A DNA stretch of 64,000 bases from Sphingobacterium mizutaii (lineage in GTDB: Bacteria > Bacteroidota > Bacteroidia > Sphingobacteriales > Sphingobacteriaceae): the NCBI RefSeq assembly GCF_900187125.1, contig NZ_LT906468.1, positions 4,588,001 through 4,652,000 on the forward strand. The letters run 5' to 3'. Below, in pieces: positions 33,887 to 43,103 of this stretch; within the stretch, counting starts at the first letter, position 1, and the number at the start of each line of letters is the position of its first letter. A program made the translations under genes and the position numbers. Below the pieces are notes generated by a model, which worked only from the letters and a program-made list of their open reading frames with translations, did not search any database and was not told the DNA's origin.

Positions 33887-34267
33887 TTAAGCGTTAACTT
33901 CAGCTTTGTAGTCATCAGCAGACATTAATCCGTCTACATCAGCAGCATTGTTTAATTTAACACGAATGATCCAACCTTCACCGTAAGGGTCAGAGTTAAC
34001 CAATTCTGGGTTTGCGTCAATTGCATCGTTTACTGATAATACAGTAGAAGTAACTGGCATAAATAGATCAGAAACAGTTTTAACCGCTTCTACTGAACCA
34101 AACACTTCATTTGCTGCTACCTCATCACCTACGGTGTTGATGTCAACAAATACGATATCACCAAGCTCTCTTTGAGCAAAGTCCGTAATACCAATTACTG
34201 CTTCATCACCTTCTACACGAACCCATTCGTGATCTTTGGTGTACTTTAATTCTGAAGGAAAATTCAT
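33887..34267 (-). CDS. gcvH: Glycine cleavage system H protein
   Basis: A 126-residue lipoyl carrier protein. The lipoylated Lys is in GSVEAVKTVSDLF near residue 63, and the fold signature VGDEVAANEVFGSVEA is intact. It shuttles the aminomethyl group between the P, T and L proteins of the glycine cleavage system. The other gcv genes are not in the window. Its promoter must lie in the 73-bp gap before the divergent anmK. Confidence 0.97.
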   Translation of the reverse strand: MNFPSELKYTKDHEWVRVEGDEAVIGITDFAQRELGDIVFVDINTVGDEVAANEVFGSVEAVKTVSDLFMPVTSTVLSVNDAIDANPELVNSDPYGEGWIIRVKLNNAADVDGLMSADDYKAEVNA

Positions 34268-34340
34268 GTCTTTTCTATTTGTATTTCTCCAAAAATAGGA
34301 TTAAGAAAGGAGAATACAAAAGTTATTGTATTTTTATCCT

Positions 34341-35534
34341 ATGAACCCTAGCATTGCCAAATTAGCTGAAATAGCGCAAAAAGACCAGCGTCTGATCATC
34401 GGTTTGATGTCCGGAACATCATTGGATGGACTGGATATTGCCCTATGTAAAATTCAAGGGAATGGAAACCAAAGTAAAATTGAACTTCTGGCCTTTGAAA
34501 CGATGGACTATAAGCCTGAATTCAGGACTTGGGTCCGAAAAATATTTGCGCAGCGCAATATTGACCAACAGGTTCTATGTGGCCTTAACCCCTATATCGC
34601 GGAGGTGCATGCCGCATTGATTTTAGAAGCACTCGAGAAATGGAATATGCAAGCCATTGAAATCGATGCCATCGCAAGCCATGGACAAACGGTATTCCAT
34701 GCGCCGCAATCATTGACCCATGATACTTCCTTGCCAAATAGCACCCTACAGTTAGGTGATGGTGATCATCTGGCGGTAAGAACAGGAATTATCTGTCTTT
34801 CTGATTTTAGACAGAAACATCTTGCTGCCGGCGGCGAAGGTGCTCCTTTGGCTGCTTATGGTGATTATCTATTGTTCTCTTCGGAAACGGAGAACCGCAT
34901 CCTTTTAAATATTGGCGGTATTTCCAATTTTACGTTCCTTCCAGCATTAGGCAGTCCGCTGAAGGCATACGCAACGGATCTGGGCCCGGGAAACACCATG
35001 ATGAACCAATACATGGAAAAGCATTTTCAGGTTGAGATGGATAAAGATGCTGAAACGGCAAAAAAAGGGCAAATCAACCCTGACTTACTGAATGAGTTAG
35101 AAAATGAAGCTTTCTTAGGGCTAAACTTTCCGAAAACAACGGGTCCTGAATTGTTCAACCTAGCCTATCTGGATCAAGCTTTGGAGAATATTTCGTCCAA
35201 AAACTTGAGTCATGAAGTTATTATGGCTACCCTGAATGCCTTCTCGGCAAAAACCATGGTAAAGGGGATCCAAAAGGCCACTGCTGGCTTGGAGAACCTG
35301 AAGATATATGTGAGTGGTGGTGGATTGCACAATCCTTTATTGATGGAGCAATTGAAGTCCGAATTCCCTGGAAGGGTAGATTCCTTTGAGGCGCTTGGTC
35401 TCAATCCAGATGCGAAAGAGGCTTGTCTGTTTGCGGTTTTGGCAAATGAAACGTTGGCAGGAAATCCCCAATCGGTATCCAATATCAAGGACTCCCCCGC
35501 TGTTTGTATGGGCAAGATCTCTCTGCCCTATTGA
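34341..35534 (+). CDS. anmK: Anhydro-N-acetylmuramic acid kinase
   Basis: The ATG at 34341 gives 397 residues (a TTG at 34326 is rejected). AnmK phosphorylates and opens 1,6-anhydro-MurNAc during murein recycling. Motifs: GLMSGTSLDGLDIALC at the N-terminus, ASHGQTVFH, LNIGGISNFT, ATDLGPGNTM, and VSGGGLHNPLL near the C-terminus. Its 3' end overlaps the convergent DUF2461 gene by 7 bases. Together with the amidase and GH73 enzymes in the window it fits murein turnover. Confidence 0.95.
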   Translation: MNPSIAKLAEIAQKDQRLIIGLMSGTSLDGLDIALCKIQGNGNQSKIELLAFETMDYKPEFRTWVRKIFAQRNIDQQVLCGLNPYIAEVHAALILEALEKWNMQAIEIDAIASHGQTVFHAPQSLTHDTSLPNSTLQLGDGDHLAVRTGIICLSDFRQKHLAAGGEGAPLAAYGDYLLFSSETENRILLNIGGISNFTFLPALGSPLKAYATDLGPGNTMMNQYMEKHFQVEMDKDAETAKKGQINPDLLNELENEAFLGLNFPKTTGPELFNLAYLDQALENISSKNLSHEVIMATLNAFSAKTMVKGIQKATAGLENLKIYVSGGGLHNPLLMEQLKSEFPGRVDSFEALGLNPDAKEACLFAVLANETLAGNPQSVSNIKDSPAVCMGKISLPY

Positions 35535-36190
35535 TCGATCGCTTGATGGATGAATTCCTTGAAAGGAATCATGGTAGCATAATGCTCGATTACCGTTTCT
35601 AAGGCCTTAGGAGCTTCCATTTGTTTTCTGCTCAGGTTGGTCGACAAAATGAAGCTTCGGTGCTTCAGAAGCTCTATATGCTCGTTGTCGGCCGCATATC
35701 CTGCTGGAGGTCTTTGGAGTTTGTCTTCGGCAGACATGTCTTCGGCTTTCCAACCGCCCTTTTCCAAGGCTTTGAAAAGCTCTTCGGCATTGTAATCTAT
35801 CTCTTGCCTCACCGCATCTAAATGATGCTTCTCCGGACGCCAATAGCCTACAGCGATAAAGGTTCCATTGGGTTCTATGTGGATATAGTATTCCGGTCCT
35901 GCTAATTTTCTGCCATCAACAGAAATACCGGCAGCAAACCAAGATTTATAAGGATCTTTATTTTTGGAGAACCTCACGTCCCTATAAATTCGGAACAAGC
36001 ATTTCTTGGCTGATATTTCTCGGTTGATATGGGGATCTAGCTCTGAAAGCTTCATAATGATGCCCTCAATAAAGTCAGTGACATTTTTCAATGCAGCCTC
36101 GTATTCAGGCTTATGTTCTTGAAACCATTCCCTGTTGTTGTTCTCTTTCAAGTTATTTAGAAAATCGAAGGTTGATTTTTCTATTTTCAT
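35528..36190 (-). CDS. DUF2461 family protein
   Basis: A 220-residue cytoplasmic protein with the DUF2461 features: FLNNLKENNNREWFQEHKPE at the N-terminus, CLFRIYRDVRFSKNKDPYK, and GPEYYIHIEP. Function of the family is unknown. It is the last gene of a leftward run starting with dsbA or the CPBP protease and lies 6 bases after cdsA. Confidence 0.92.
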   Translation of the reverse strand: MKIEKSTFDFLNNLKENNNREWFQEHKPEYEAALKNVTDFIEGIIMKLSELDPHINREISAKKCLFRIYRDVRFSKNKDPYKSWFAAGISVDGRKLAGPEYYIHIEPNGTFIAVGYWRPEKHHLDAVRQEIDYNAEELFKALEKGGWKAEDMSAEDKLQRPPAGYAADNEHIELLKHRSFILSTNLSRKQMEAPKALETVIEHYATMIPFKEFIHQAIDQ

Positions 36191-36196
36191 GGTCTT

Positions 36197-36994
36197 TTAT
36201 AATAAAGTAAGCAGTACATATACTAATGGCGCTGCGATCAGCAGCCCATCAAAACGGTCTAGGAAGCCTCCGTGTCCAGGCAATATCTGTCCTGAATCTT
36301 TGATTCCCAAGCTTCTTTTGAGCATGGACTCCACCAAATCACCCAATGTTCCAAATATACCGATGATAGCTGCAATGCTGATCCATTCTATTTTCGATAG
36401 CGAACCAAAGAAATGCTCCAAGCTGTAGGCTACAACCATAGCCAAAACAACGCCTCCGATAAAGCCTTCCCAGGTCTTATTTGGTGAAATCCTTTCAAAT
36501 AGCTTGGTCCTGCCCATTGCTCTGCCGGACAGGTAGGCTCCGGTATCATTGGACCAAAGGATGATCAAGAATCCCATTGGGATATAGGGGTTGAAATCGC
36601 CCTTTAAGAAGCCCAGACCAATAAAAAACAGGAAAGGAACCGTTCCATACCATATCCCCAAAACAGTATAGGCTATATCGTGGAATGGTTTTTCTCTTTT
36701 CAGGTACAATGATGAAATAAACAGCAAGGAGAAAAGTGGCAGAGCCAGCATCAGGTACTTGAGCTCTAGGAAGCCTAGAAAGTAAGCGCTTGAAATCCCC
36801 GCTAGCACGGCTGCTGTCAAGATCCCCAAACCCATTAAGGGTTTGGTTTCCGCCGTTTTACAGATGCTGAAAAACTCTCTTGCTGAAAGGATCCCCACGA
36901 TACTGAAGAATATGGCAAAAACATATTGGTTAAAAATCGTGGCGCACAGCAATGCGACCACAAAGAAAAATCCTGTAATAGCTCTTGTTTTCAT
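36197..36994 (-). CDS. cdsA: Phosphatidate cytidylyltransferase
   Basis: A 265-residue integral membrane enzyme with about eight helices making CDP-diacylglycerol from CTP and phosphatidic acid. The family signature near the C-terminus is complete (SLGIKDSGQILPGHGGFLDR, then FDGL), and the LWSNDTGAYLSGR and SPNKTWEG motifs are present. It directly follows the DUF2007 gene without a gap, in a leftward operon with the CPBP protease. Confidence 0.96.
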   Translation of the reverse strand: MKTRAITGFFFVVALLCATIFNQYVFAIFFSIVGILSAREFFSICKTAETKPLMGLGILTAAVLAGISSAYFLGFLELKYLMLALPLFSLLFISSLYLKREKPFHDIAYTVLGIWYGTVPFLFFIGLGFLKGDFNPYIPMGFLIILWSNDTGAYLSGRAMGRTKLFERISPNKTWEGFIGGVVLAMVVAYSLEHFFGSLSKIEWISIAAIIGIFGTLGDLVESMLKRSLGIKDSGQILPGHGGFLDRFDGLLIAAPLVYVLLTLL

Positions 36995-37207
36995 TTATTC
37001 TTCTTCGTCTCCAAATGAACCCATCAATTCCATTGCTTTGTTGGCATTTTCATGCTCCACATACAGCTCCACAACACCAAATAAATAAGATGAGTCCTTT
37101 TTGTTTAATACGACTGCAGGTATATTGTTTTCAAGGAGCATATTTTTTACAATTTCAGCCTCAAAGGCTTGGTTGTAAACTTTTATTTTAGTCCAGTTTG
37201 AGTTCAT
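36995..37207 (-). CDS. DUF2007 small protein
   Basis: A 70-residue protein with a ferredoxin-like DUF2007 pattern (KIKVYNQAFEAEIVKNMLLE, LYVEHENANKAMELM). The family is described as a putative signal-transducing protein, without firm function. Its start lies 20 bases inside the end of the CPBP gene and its stop abuts the cdsA ATG, so it is translationally coupled on both sides. Confidence 0.88.
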   Translation of the reverse strand: MNSNWTKIKVYNQAFEAEIVKNMLLENNIPAVVLNKKDSSYLFGVVELYVEHENANKAMELMGSFGDEEE

Positions 37208-38129
37208 TTGATTTAGTTTTTTGGTTCGAAATCTTATAAAAATAGAATGCTATGGCAACACTTAAAATGATGCTGCTGATGTAGAATGGAATCGTATAAG
37301 GATCGGCATTTTGCAGATCTTCATAGGTTTTTCCATCTCGGGCGTATACAAATGCTATAATGGTCACCGAGGCATTGTTCAGGAAGTGGGCAAATATCGG
37401 TACCCAAATATTTTGGGACCATAAAAAGGCATAGCCAAAGATCAAACCCAATAACATCCTTGGAAAAAAGCCATAAAACTGCACGTGGATAGCAGAAAAG
37501 ATAATCGCCGTAACCCAGATTGCCAAATGTACGTTTTTAAAGAGCCTACCTAAGATGTTCTGCAAAGCGCCCCTAAAATAATATTCTTCCACAATGGCGG
37601 GTATGACCGCCATGACCAACAAGTTTAGCATCAATTTACCGATGCTGTCCACCATGACCAATTTTACCGTCAATTCCTTCATTTGGTCTTCTTGAGAACG
37701 CATCCATAATTCCGTTTTCTCTAAAAAATCCGGCAATTTCATGTCCATGTTCCAACGGCTCACCACCTCCATTGCAGGGTTGCAGACCAATAGAAACAAG
37801 AAAATAAGGACCAGGTAGTTCTTGAGCTGAAACGGCTCGGCTGGGAAGTATCGATATTGGTTTTTCTCGGTCAACTGTAAGAACAACGAGGGCAACAGAA
37901 AGGTAGAAATGCTACTTGCCGCCAATATGATATACAGGACATAGGTGTTTTCTGAAAAGATGGAGGTACCTCCGCCTTCCAGCATGCTTTTAATATCTCC
38001 TGTACTCATTAAGATGCCAACAATGACAATGACTTGAACGGCAAAGGCACATGCAAATGTTAATCCCAAAAGGATCATCATTGACATCCAAGCTGAATTC
38101 TTTTTAGGTTCAAACATTTGGCCGTCCAT
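37188..38129 (-). CDS. CPBP (Abi/CAAX-like) intramembrane metalloprotease
   Basis: A 313-residue protein with about eight helices. The three motifs of the family are present in the C-terminal half: EEYYFRG, FSAIHVQF and HFLNN. Members include CAAX prenyl endopeptidases and bacteriocin self-immunity proteins; in Bacteroidota the substrate is generally unknown. It lies 6 bases after the DsbA-like gene and overlaps the DUF2007 gene. Confidence 0.92.
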   Translation of the reverse strand: MDGQMFEPKKNSAWMSMMILLGLTFACAFAVQVIVIVGILMSTGDIKSMLEGGGTSIFSENTYVLYIILAASSISTFLLPSLFLQLTEKNQYRYFPAEPFQLKNYLVLIFLFLLVCNPAMEVVSRWNMDMKLPDFLEKTELWMRSQEDQMKELTVKLVMVDSIGKLMLNLLVMAVIPAIVEEYYFRGALQNILGRLFKNVHLAIWVTAIIFSAIHVQFYGFFPRMLLGLIFGYAFLWSQNIWVPIFAHFLNNASVTIIAFVYARDGKTYEDLQNADPYTIPFYISSIILSVAIAFYFYKISNQKTKSNELKLD

Positions 38130-38135
38130 ATCAGA

Positions 38136-38849
38136 TTAAATATCGCATTTATCATCCGTACAATTCGGTGCGGAATCATCACTTTTAAAGGAAATAATGG
38201 ATGGATTTTTTTCTTTCCATTCTGAAAAGCTTTTTTCTAGAACTTCAACGAAAACATCTACCGGTTGAGCGCCAGATACCGCATATTTACGGTCAATAAG
38301 AAAAAATGGAACGCCACGAATACCGATCTGCTGTGCCTCTGCAAGGTCTTGTTTGACTTCATAAGCATATTGATCGCTGGCCAGGGCATCTTTGGCTTGT
38401 TCCTTATCCAATCCGATTTCTTCTGCCAGGGATACTAATACCTCATCCTTTTCGATATTCAGTCCGTCGGAAAAATGTGCTTGGAATAGGCGTTCTTTCA
38501 TTTCGGCGCCTTTTCCTTGGGTAGCCGCAAAATGAATCAGTTCATGTGCTTTGAAAGTATTGGCAGGAATATTTGTTGCAAAATCAATGTTGATTCCAGC
38601 GTTTTTTGCCATCTGCTCCACATTCCCAGTCATCTCCTTGACTTGCTCCATTGGCATTCCTTTAGAACGGCTCAGATAGGAATAAGTGCTATCGCCATCT
38701 TGATGATGGTAGTTTGGGTCTAATTGATAACTCTTATATGCTACCTTGATCTCATTTTTAAAAATGAATGAATCAAGCGCTTTTTCAAAGTGATGCTTTC
38801 CGATGTAGCAGAAAGGACACATAATGTCGGACCAAATTTCTATTAACAT
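38136..38849 (-). CDS. DsbA-family oxidoreductase, FrnE-like
   Basis: The ATG at 38849 gives 237 residues (TTG at 38855 rejected). A thioredoxin fold with helical insertion, active site MCPFCYIGK near residue 10, and the cis-proline region IGIRGVPFFLIDRKYAVSGA. There is no signal peptide, so it is cytoplasmic, as expected for FrnE. The C-terminus ends with a cysteine pair (NCTDDKCDI). FrnE relatives are linked to disulfide handling under stress. Confidence 0.93.
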   Translation of the reverse strand: MLIEIWSDIMCPFCYIGKHHFEKALDSFIFKNEIKVAYKSYQLDPNYHHQDGDSTYSYLSRSKGMPMEQVKEMTGNVEQMAKNAGINIDFATNIPANTFKAHELIHFAATQGKGAEMKERLFQAHFSDGLNIEKDEVLVSLAEEIGLDKEQAKDALASDQYAYEVKQDLAEAQQIGIRGVPFFLIDRKYAVSGAQPVDVFVEVLEKSFSEWKEKNPSIISFKSDDSAPNCTDDKCDI

Positions 38850-38884
38850 GTTCAAAAATACGCTTTTAAATCAGTAAAAAGAAC

Positions 38885-38912
38885 GAAAGCCAAGAGTATA
38901 CCCTTGGCTTTC
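38885..38912 (-). terminator. Terminator of tricorn gene 2
   Basis: GAAAGCCAAG and CTTGGCTTTC pair perfectly around an 8-base loop; the minus strand continues GTTCTTTTT. It lies 10 bases past the tricorn 2 stop and only 36 bases before the DsbA-like start. Confidence 0.85.
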
Positions 38913-38921
38913 TTATATTTT

Positions 38922-41900
38922 TTAATTTACCCGGATTGGATCTGCAGGCTTTTTAAGCTCTTTGTATGGATAGGATTTCATCTCCTCTAAAAGGATCTGA
39001 ACTGTTTTTTCCAATTGTGGGTCTTTGCCCTGTAAAAGCTCTTTTGGCATCTGCTCGACAAATACATCTGGAGCAACACCTTCGTTTTCAATAATATAAT
39101 TACCGTTTAGATCGAAGATCCCGAAGTTTGGAGAAGTAACCATTCCGCCATCCAACAGCTGCGGATAGCCTGAAATACCAACCAAAATACCCATTGTGGT
39201 CCTTCCTACCAGCTTTCCTAGGCCTTTGAACCTGAACATATACGGCATCATATCACCGCCTGATCCGGCAAATTCATTGATGATCATGGCCTTAGGGCCA
39301 AAGATCCCATTACCCGGTGTGGTAAAGCTCTTGCCATCACGGATACCCCAGCCAGAGATCAACTCCCTAGACAATAGATCGATGACATAATCGGCTACTG
39401 AACCTCCACCGTTATTTCTTTCATCCAGCAAAAGGGCCTTTTTGTCCATCTGCGAGAAATAATATCGGTTGAAGGACACATAGCCCTCTCTACCGGTATT
39501 TGGCATGTAGACATAGGCGATCTGTCCATTACTCAATGAATCGACCTTTTTGCGGTTGTTCTCAACCCAGTATTGGCGTCTCAGGGCAACCTCGTTTCCA
39601 AAGGAAATCGGCTTAACAGTAATGTCCTTCGCGCCGCTAAGGCTTGGTTTATCATTGACTTTCAGTCCGATCTGCTTGTCTACCGTAAAATCAAATAGAC
39701 TATAGATATCCATATCCGCCGTCAATTCCTTGCCATTCACAGCTAAAATGTACATCCCCTCTTTTACTCCTAAGCCTGGTTCTGCAAGGGGAGCCTTGAA
39801 AGAAGGGTTCCAGTCCATTCTATTGTAGATTTTCTTGATCTTATAACGATTGTTCTCGATTACGAAGTCTGCTCCCAGCACACCGGAGCTCACCGATGGA
39901 GCGCTTGGCTCATCACCCGGATAAATATAGCTGTGACCCACGACCAACTCACCTAACATTTCGTTCAAGAGGTAGCTCAGATCTGAACGGTGATTGACAT
40001 AAGGCAGGAATTTCTCGTACTTCTTTTTCACGGCAGCCCAATCGGCACCATGCATGTTTTCTACATAGAAGAAGTCCTTTTGCATAGCCCATACCTCATT
40101 AAAGATCTGGTTCCACTCTTGGGAGGGCTCTACACGTAATTTGATATCATCCAATTTCAGCTTTCCAGCGTCTCCTGCAGGCTTCTTACCTGCTTCCACG
40201 ATGTAATAACCGTCCTTGTTACTGTAGATCATTTGCTTACCATCACTGCTGATCGAAAATCCTCCCGCGTTTTCAACGATGGATTTTTCTTCTAGTTTTT
40301 TCAAGTCGTAAGCATAGATATTGCTTCCGCGTTTATAGATCAACATGTTTTCTACCGAGCCGTCAAAGGCATAAGAGCCTTTTGGAATGGAAAGCGCGAT
40401 AATACGGTTATTGATCTGTTCGAAGTCTACTTTGATCGGCTTGACGCTATCTTTTGATTCCTCTTCTTTGGAATCATCTTTCTTATCATCCTTTTTGCCT
40501 TTCTTGTTGTCCTTCTTGTCCTCTTTATCTTTTTCTTCTTTAGTATCTTCCGACTTTACAGTCTCTTCATCGCTTTCATTCTTGAAAATCGAAGGAGAAT
40601 CGCTGGAAAGGATAAAGGCGTACGGAGAATATTCGGTATCCCGGTCGTAGGCGGTCATGTGTAGACCGGAATTGGTCAAGCCCACATTGGTGCTGGCCGA
40701 GAAGACCAGGTATTTCCCATCCCTAGTGAAGATAGGCTGGGTAACCTCGCTCATGCCGTCTGTAACCTGTTGGGTTTTCTTTGTGTCCAGATTGTACATA
40801 TAAACAGCATTCTGTCCATTGTTCAGGGTCTTGACATAGGCAATCCATTTGGAATCGGGAGACCAGCTGGATTGGAAATAATTGTAATTACGTCCAGTGT
40901 GGGATCCTAGATAATCATCATCTACCTTGCTAACTTTCTTGGAGTCTATATCAACATAATATAGATTTAAATGGGAGTCCGTATAGAATAATTTCTTGCT
41001 ATCTGGTGACCAGGTCGGTTGGAAATAGAAATTACTGCTCCCTAAACTGATATAATTAGGTTCATCCATTCCCTTTTGATCACGCAGGACCAATTCGTAT
41101 TTGCCGTTCTTGTCTGAGATATAAGAAACCCATTTTCCGTTGGGCGACCAAGCCGGATACTTCTCATGAGAACCCGGTGAGCTTGAAATATTCCTGGCAT
41201 CTCCTTTTTCTTTCGGTACCGAGAAGATTTCACCTCTGGATTCAAATAGCGCTCGCTGTCCTGTAGATGAAATTTCGAAGTTTCGGATGTCTTTTTTCAT
41301 ATCCACATAATGTCCTCTTTTTGATAAAGCGTCGGCATTGATGTGTATGGAGATCGGATTGCTGGATTTATTTGAAGTGTTCAATAAATGCAATTTCCCG
41401 GCTTGTTCAAAGATCAACTCATTGCCCTTGCCCTGCAAAGTGCGAACATCGTAATCATTGAAATTCGTCAATTTTTCGACCTGTTCTGATTTGACATCAT
41501 AACTGAAAACATTAACGATCTTATCCCGATCGGACAGGAAGAAAACCTTGTCGCCTAACCAAATTGGTTTGACATCATTGCATTTCTCTCCAGGAACGAC
41601 CTGCACATCATGGCTTTGGGTATCAAATATCCAAATGGAAGGCATACCGCCTCCACGATAACGCTTGAAAGCAACACGGTCTCTTTCAGTTGGATCACCG
41701 TTCTTGATATAAGCCCAGTATCTCCCATCTGCCGATGGAGAACCTTGGTTGGCTTCCGGCATCAATAAAGGATAATCTACTGAACCATTGATTTTAGTGC
41801 GGTATAATCGCGCGCCAAGCGAGTAATTCAGTTCACGTTGGGTCGTGAAGTAAACCTCATCATTAGACAACCAGCCTCGCAAGACATCTGCAGAAGGATG

Positions 41901-42215
41901 GCTCGTGACACGCTGCGGGTCGCCGCCTTGTATAGAAATCACATATACATCGGTGTTGCCATCATAATTTCCCGTAAAAGCTATTTTAGAGCCGTCTGGG
42001 GAGAAAACAGGGTTCTGTTCGACAGCAGGGTTGACAGTCAACCGGCGTGCATTCTGTCCGTTCTTATCGGCAATCCAAATATCACCGCCATAAACAAAAC
42101 TGATATGGTTCTGGCTAATGCTTGGATTTCTCAATAATAAGGTTTCAGTGCTATTCTGTGCAAAGCTGAATTGGCTAACAGCTAATGCAAGAATGGAAAA
42201 AATATTTTTAAGCAT
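38922..42215 (-). CDS. Tricorn-type S41 family protease, copy 2
   Basis: A 1097-residue exported paralogue of the protease at 1881-5063, with signal peptide (MLKNIFSILALAVSQFSFAQ). Same order: propeller repeats (FSPDGSKIAFTGNYDG), a Lys/Glu/Asp linker around residues 545-590, a second propeller part, a helical domain, a PDZ-like domain and S41 core. Nucleophile Ser is in FAGSGGDMM and the Glu in IENEGVAPD. The site corresponding to tricorn Ser745-His746 reads VVGHSY, so His is kept but the preceding Ser is Gly, unlike copy 1. It has its own terminator. Confidence 0.93.
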   Translation of the reverse strand: MLKNIFSILALAVSQFSFAQNSTETLLLRNPSISQNHISFVYGGDIWIADKNGQNARRLTVNPAVEQNPVFSPDGSKIAFTGNYDGNTDVYVISIQGGDPQRVTSHPSADVLRGWLSNDEVYFTTQRELNYSLGARLYRTKINGSVDYPLLMPEANQGSPSADGRYWAYIKNGDPTERDRVAFKRYRGGGMPSIWIFDTQSHDVQVVPGEKCNDVKPIWLGDKVFFLSDRDKIVNVFSYDVKSEQVEKLTNFNDYDVRTLQGKGNELIFEQAGKLHLLNTSNKSSNPISIHINADALSKRGHYVDMKKDIRNFEISSTGQRALFESRGEIFSVPKEKGDARNISSSPGSHEKYPAWSPNGKWVSYISDKNGKYELVLRDQKGMDEPNYISLGSSNFYFQPTWSPDSKKLFYTDSHLNLYYVDIDSKKVSKVDDDYLGSHTGRNYNYFQSSWSPDSKWIAYVKTLNNGQNAVYMYNLDTKKTQQVTDGMSEVTQPIFTRDGKYLVFSASTNVGLTNSGLHMTAYDRDTEYSPYAFILSSDSPSIFKNESDEETVKSEDTKEEKDKEDKKDNKKGKKDDKKDDSKEEESKDSVKPIKVDFEQINNRIIALSIPKGSYAFDGSVENMLIYKRGSNIYAYDLKKLEEKSIVENAGGFSISSDGKQMIYSNKDGYYIVEAGKKPAGDAGKLKLDDIKLRVEPSQEWNQIFNEVWAMQKDFFYVENMHGADWAAVKKKYEKFLPYVNHRSDLSYLLNEMLGELVVGHSYIYPGDEPSAPSVSSGVLGADFVIENNRYKIKKIYNRMDWNPSFKAPLAEPGLGVKEGMYILAVNGKELTADMDIYSLFDFTVDKQIGLKVNDKPSLSGAKDITVKPISFGNEVALRRQYWVENNRKKVDSLSNGQIAYVYMPNTGREGYVSFNRYYFSQMDKKALLLDERNNGGGSVADYVIDLLSRELISGWGIRDGKSFTTPGNGIFGPKAMIINEFAGSGGDMMPYMFRFKGLGKLVGRTTMGILVGISGYPQLLDGGMVTSPNFGIFDLNGNYIIENEGVAPDVFVEQMPKELLQGKDPQLEKTVQILLEEMKSYPYKELKKPADPIRVN

Positions 42216-42321
42216 ATTGATAAATTGGTGTGTTGGATAAAAATAAGGATAAAATCGGAGCTACATTCTCAGTTCATCAAAATATTTCCAGGATCACGGA
42301 ATAAATTGAAAATAAACAAAA

Positions 42322-42346
42322 AACGCCAGCACAATGTGCTGGCGTT
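42322..42346 (-). terminator. Terminator of the zinc-ribbon/Nif3 operon
   Basis: AACGCCAGCAC and GTGCTGGCGTT form an 11-bp stem with a 3-base loop; the minus strand continues TTTTGTTTATTTTC. It lies about 20 bases past the stop of the 42366 gene. Confidence 0.92.
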
Positions 42347-42365
42347 CCTATATAGTGTTTTAAGA

Positions 42366-43103
42366 CTATGCTTCTTCAGATGCGATTTCTTCGTCAACTA
42401 AAATTCTACCACAGTGTTCACAGATGATGATTTTCTTTCTTTGGCGAATTTCTGATTGCAATTGAGGTGGAATCTTGTTGTGACAACCTGAACAGCTATC
42501 ACGCTCGATGGATACCACTGCCAATCCGTTGCGGAAGGACTTACGTAGTTTCTTGATTACCTTAAGCAGACGATCATCGATGTTCTTCTCTGATTTCTCA
42601 ACCTCAGTAACCAATTTGTCTTCGTCTTTTTGAGTCTCCGACGTAATTGTTTCCAATTCTTGTTTCTTAGCATCCAATTCACCTTTGCTGAAATCTACGT
42701 TCTTCGCTGTTGCTTCGTAAGCTTCAGTTTTGTTCTTGATTTCGAATTCAGCTTCGCGAATACGTTTCTCACAAACTTGAATTTCTAACCCTTGGATTTC
42801 AATCTCTTTAGAAATTGCATCGTACTCACGGTTATTTTTTACTTCGTTTAGTTGTGTCTCGTATTTTTTGATTGCTGTCTGCGCATCTTTGATCATGTTT
42901 TTGCGCTTCACAATAGAATCTTCTAATTCGTCTAGCTCATTACGAATTTTTTCGATACGTGTATCTAAACCTGCAATCTCATCTTCCAGGTCAGCTACCT
43001 CAATAGGTAGTTCTCCACGTACTTGGCGAATTTTGTCAATCTGTGTTTCGATTGATTGCCACGCCCATAAAGCTTTTAGTTTTTGTTCTACGGTTTGTTC
43101 CAT
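42366..43103 (-). CDS. C4-type zinc-ribbon coiled-coil protein (CT398 family)
   Basis: A 245-residue protein: a long helical hairpin/coiled coil (residues 10-190, very rich in Glu, Lys and Ile) followed by a zinc ribbon with CSGCHNK and CEHCGRI. This matches the CT398/zf-RING_7 family, a putative nucleic-acid- or protein-binding factor. Its ATG overlaps the Nif3 stop in a TAATG arrangement, so the two are translationally coupled, as is common in Bacteroidota. Confidence 0.92.
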   Translation of the reverse strand: MEQTVEQKLKALWAWQSIETQIDKIRQVRGELPIEVADLEDEIAGLDTRIEKIRNELDELEDSIVKRKNMIKDAQTAIKKYETQLNEVKNNREYDAISKEIEIQGLEIQVCEKRIREAEFEIKNKTEAYEATAKNVDFSKGELDAKKQELETITSETQKDEDKLVTEVEKSEKNIDDRLLKVIKKLRKSFRNGLAVVSIERDSCSGCHNKIPPQLQSEIRQRKKIIICEHCGRILVDEEIASEEA

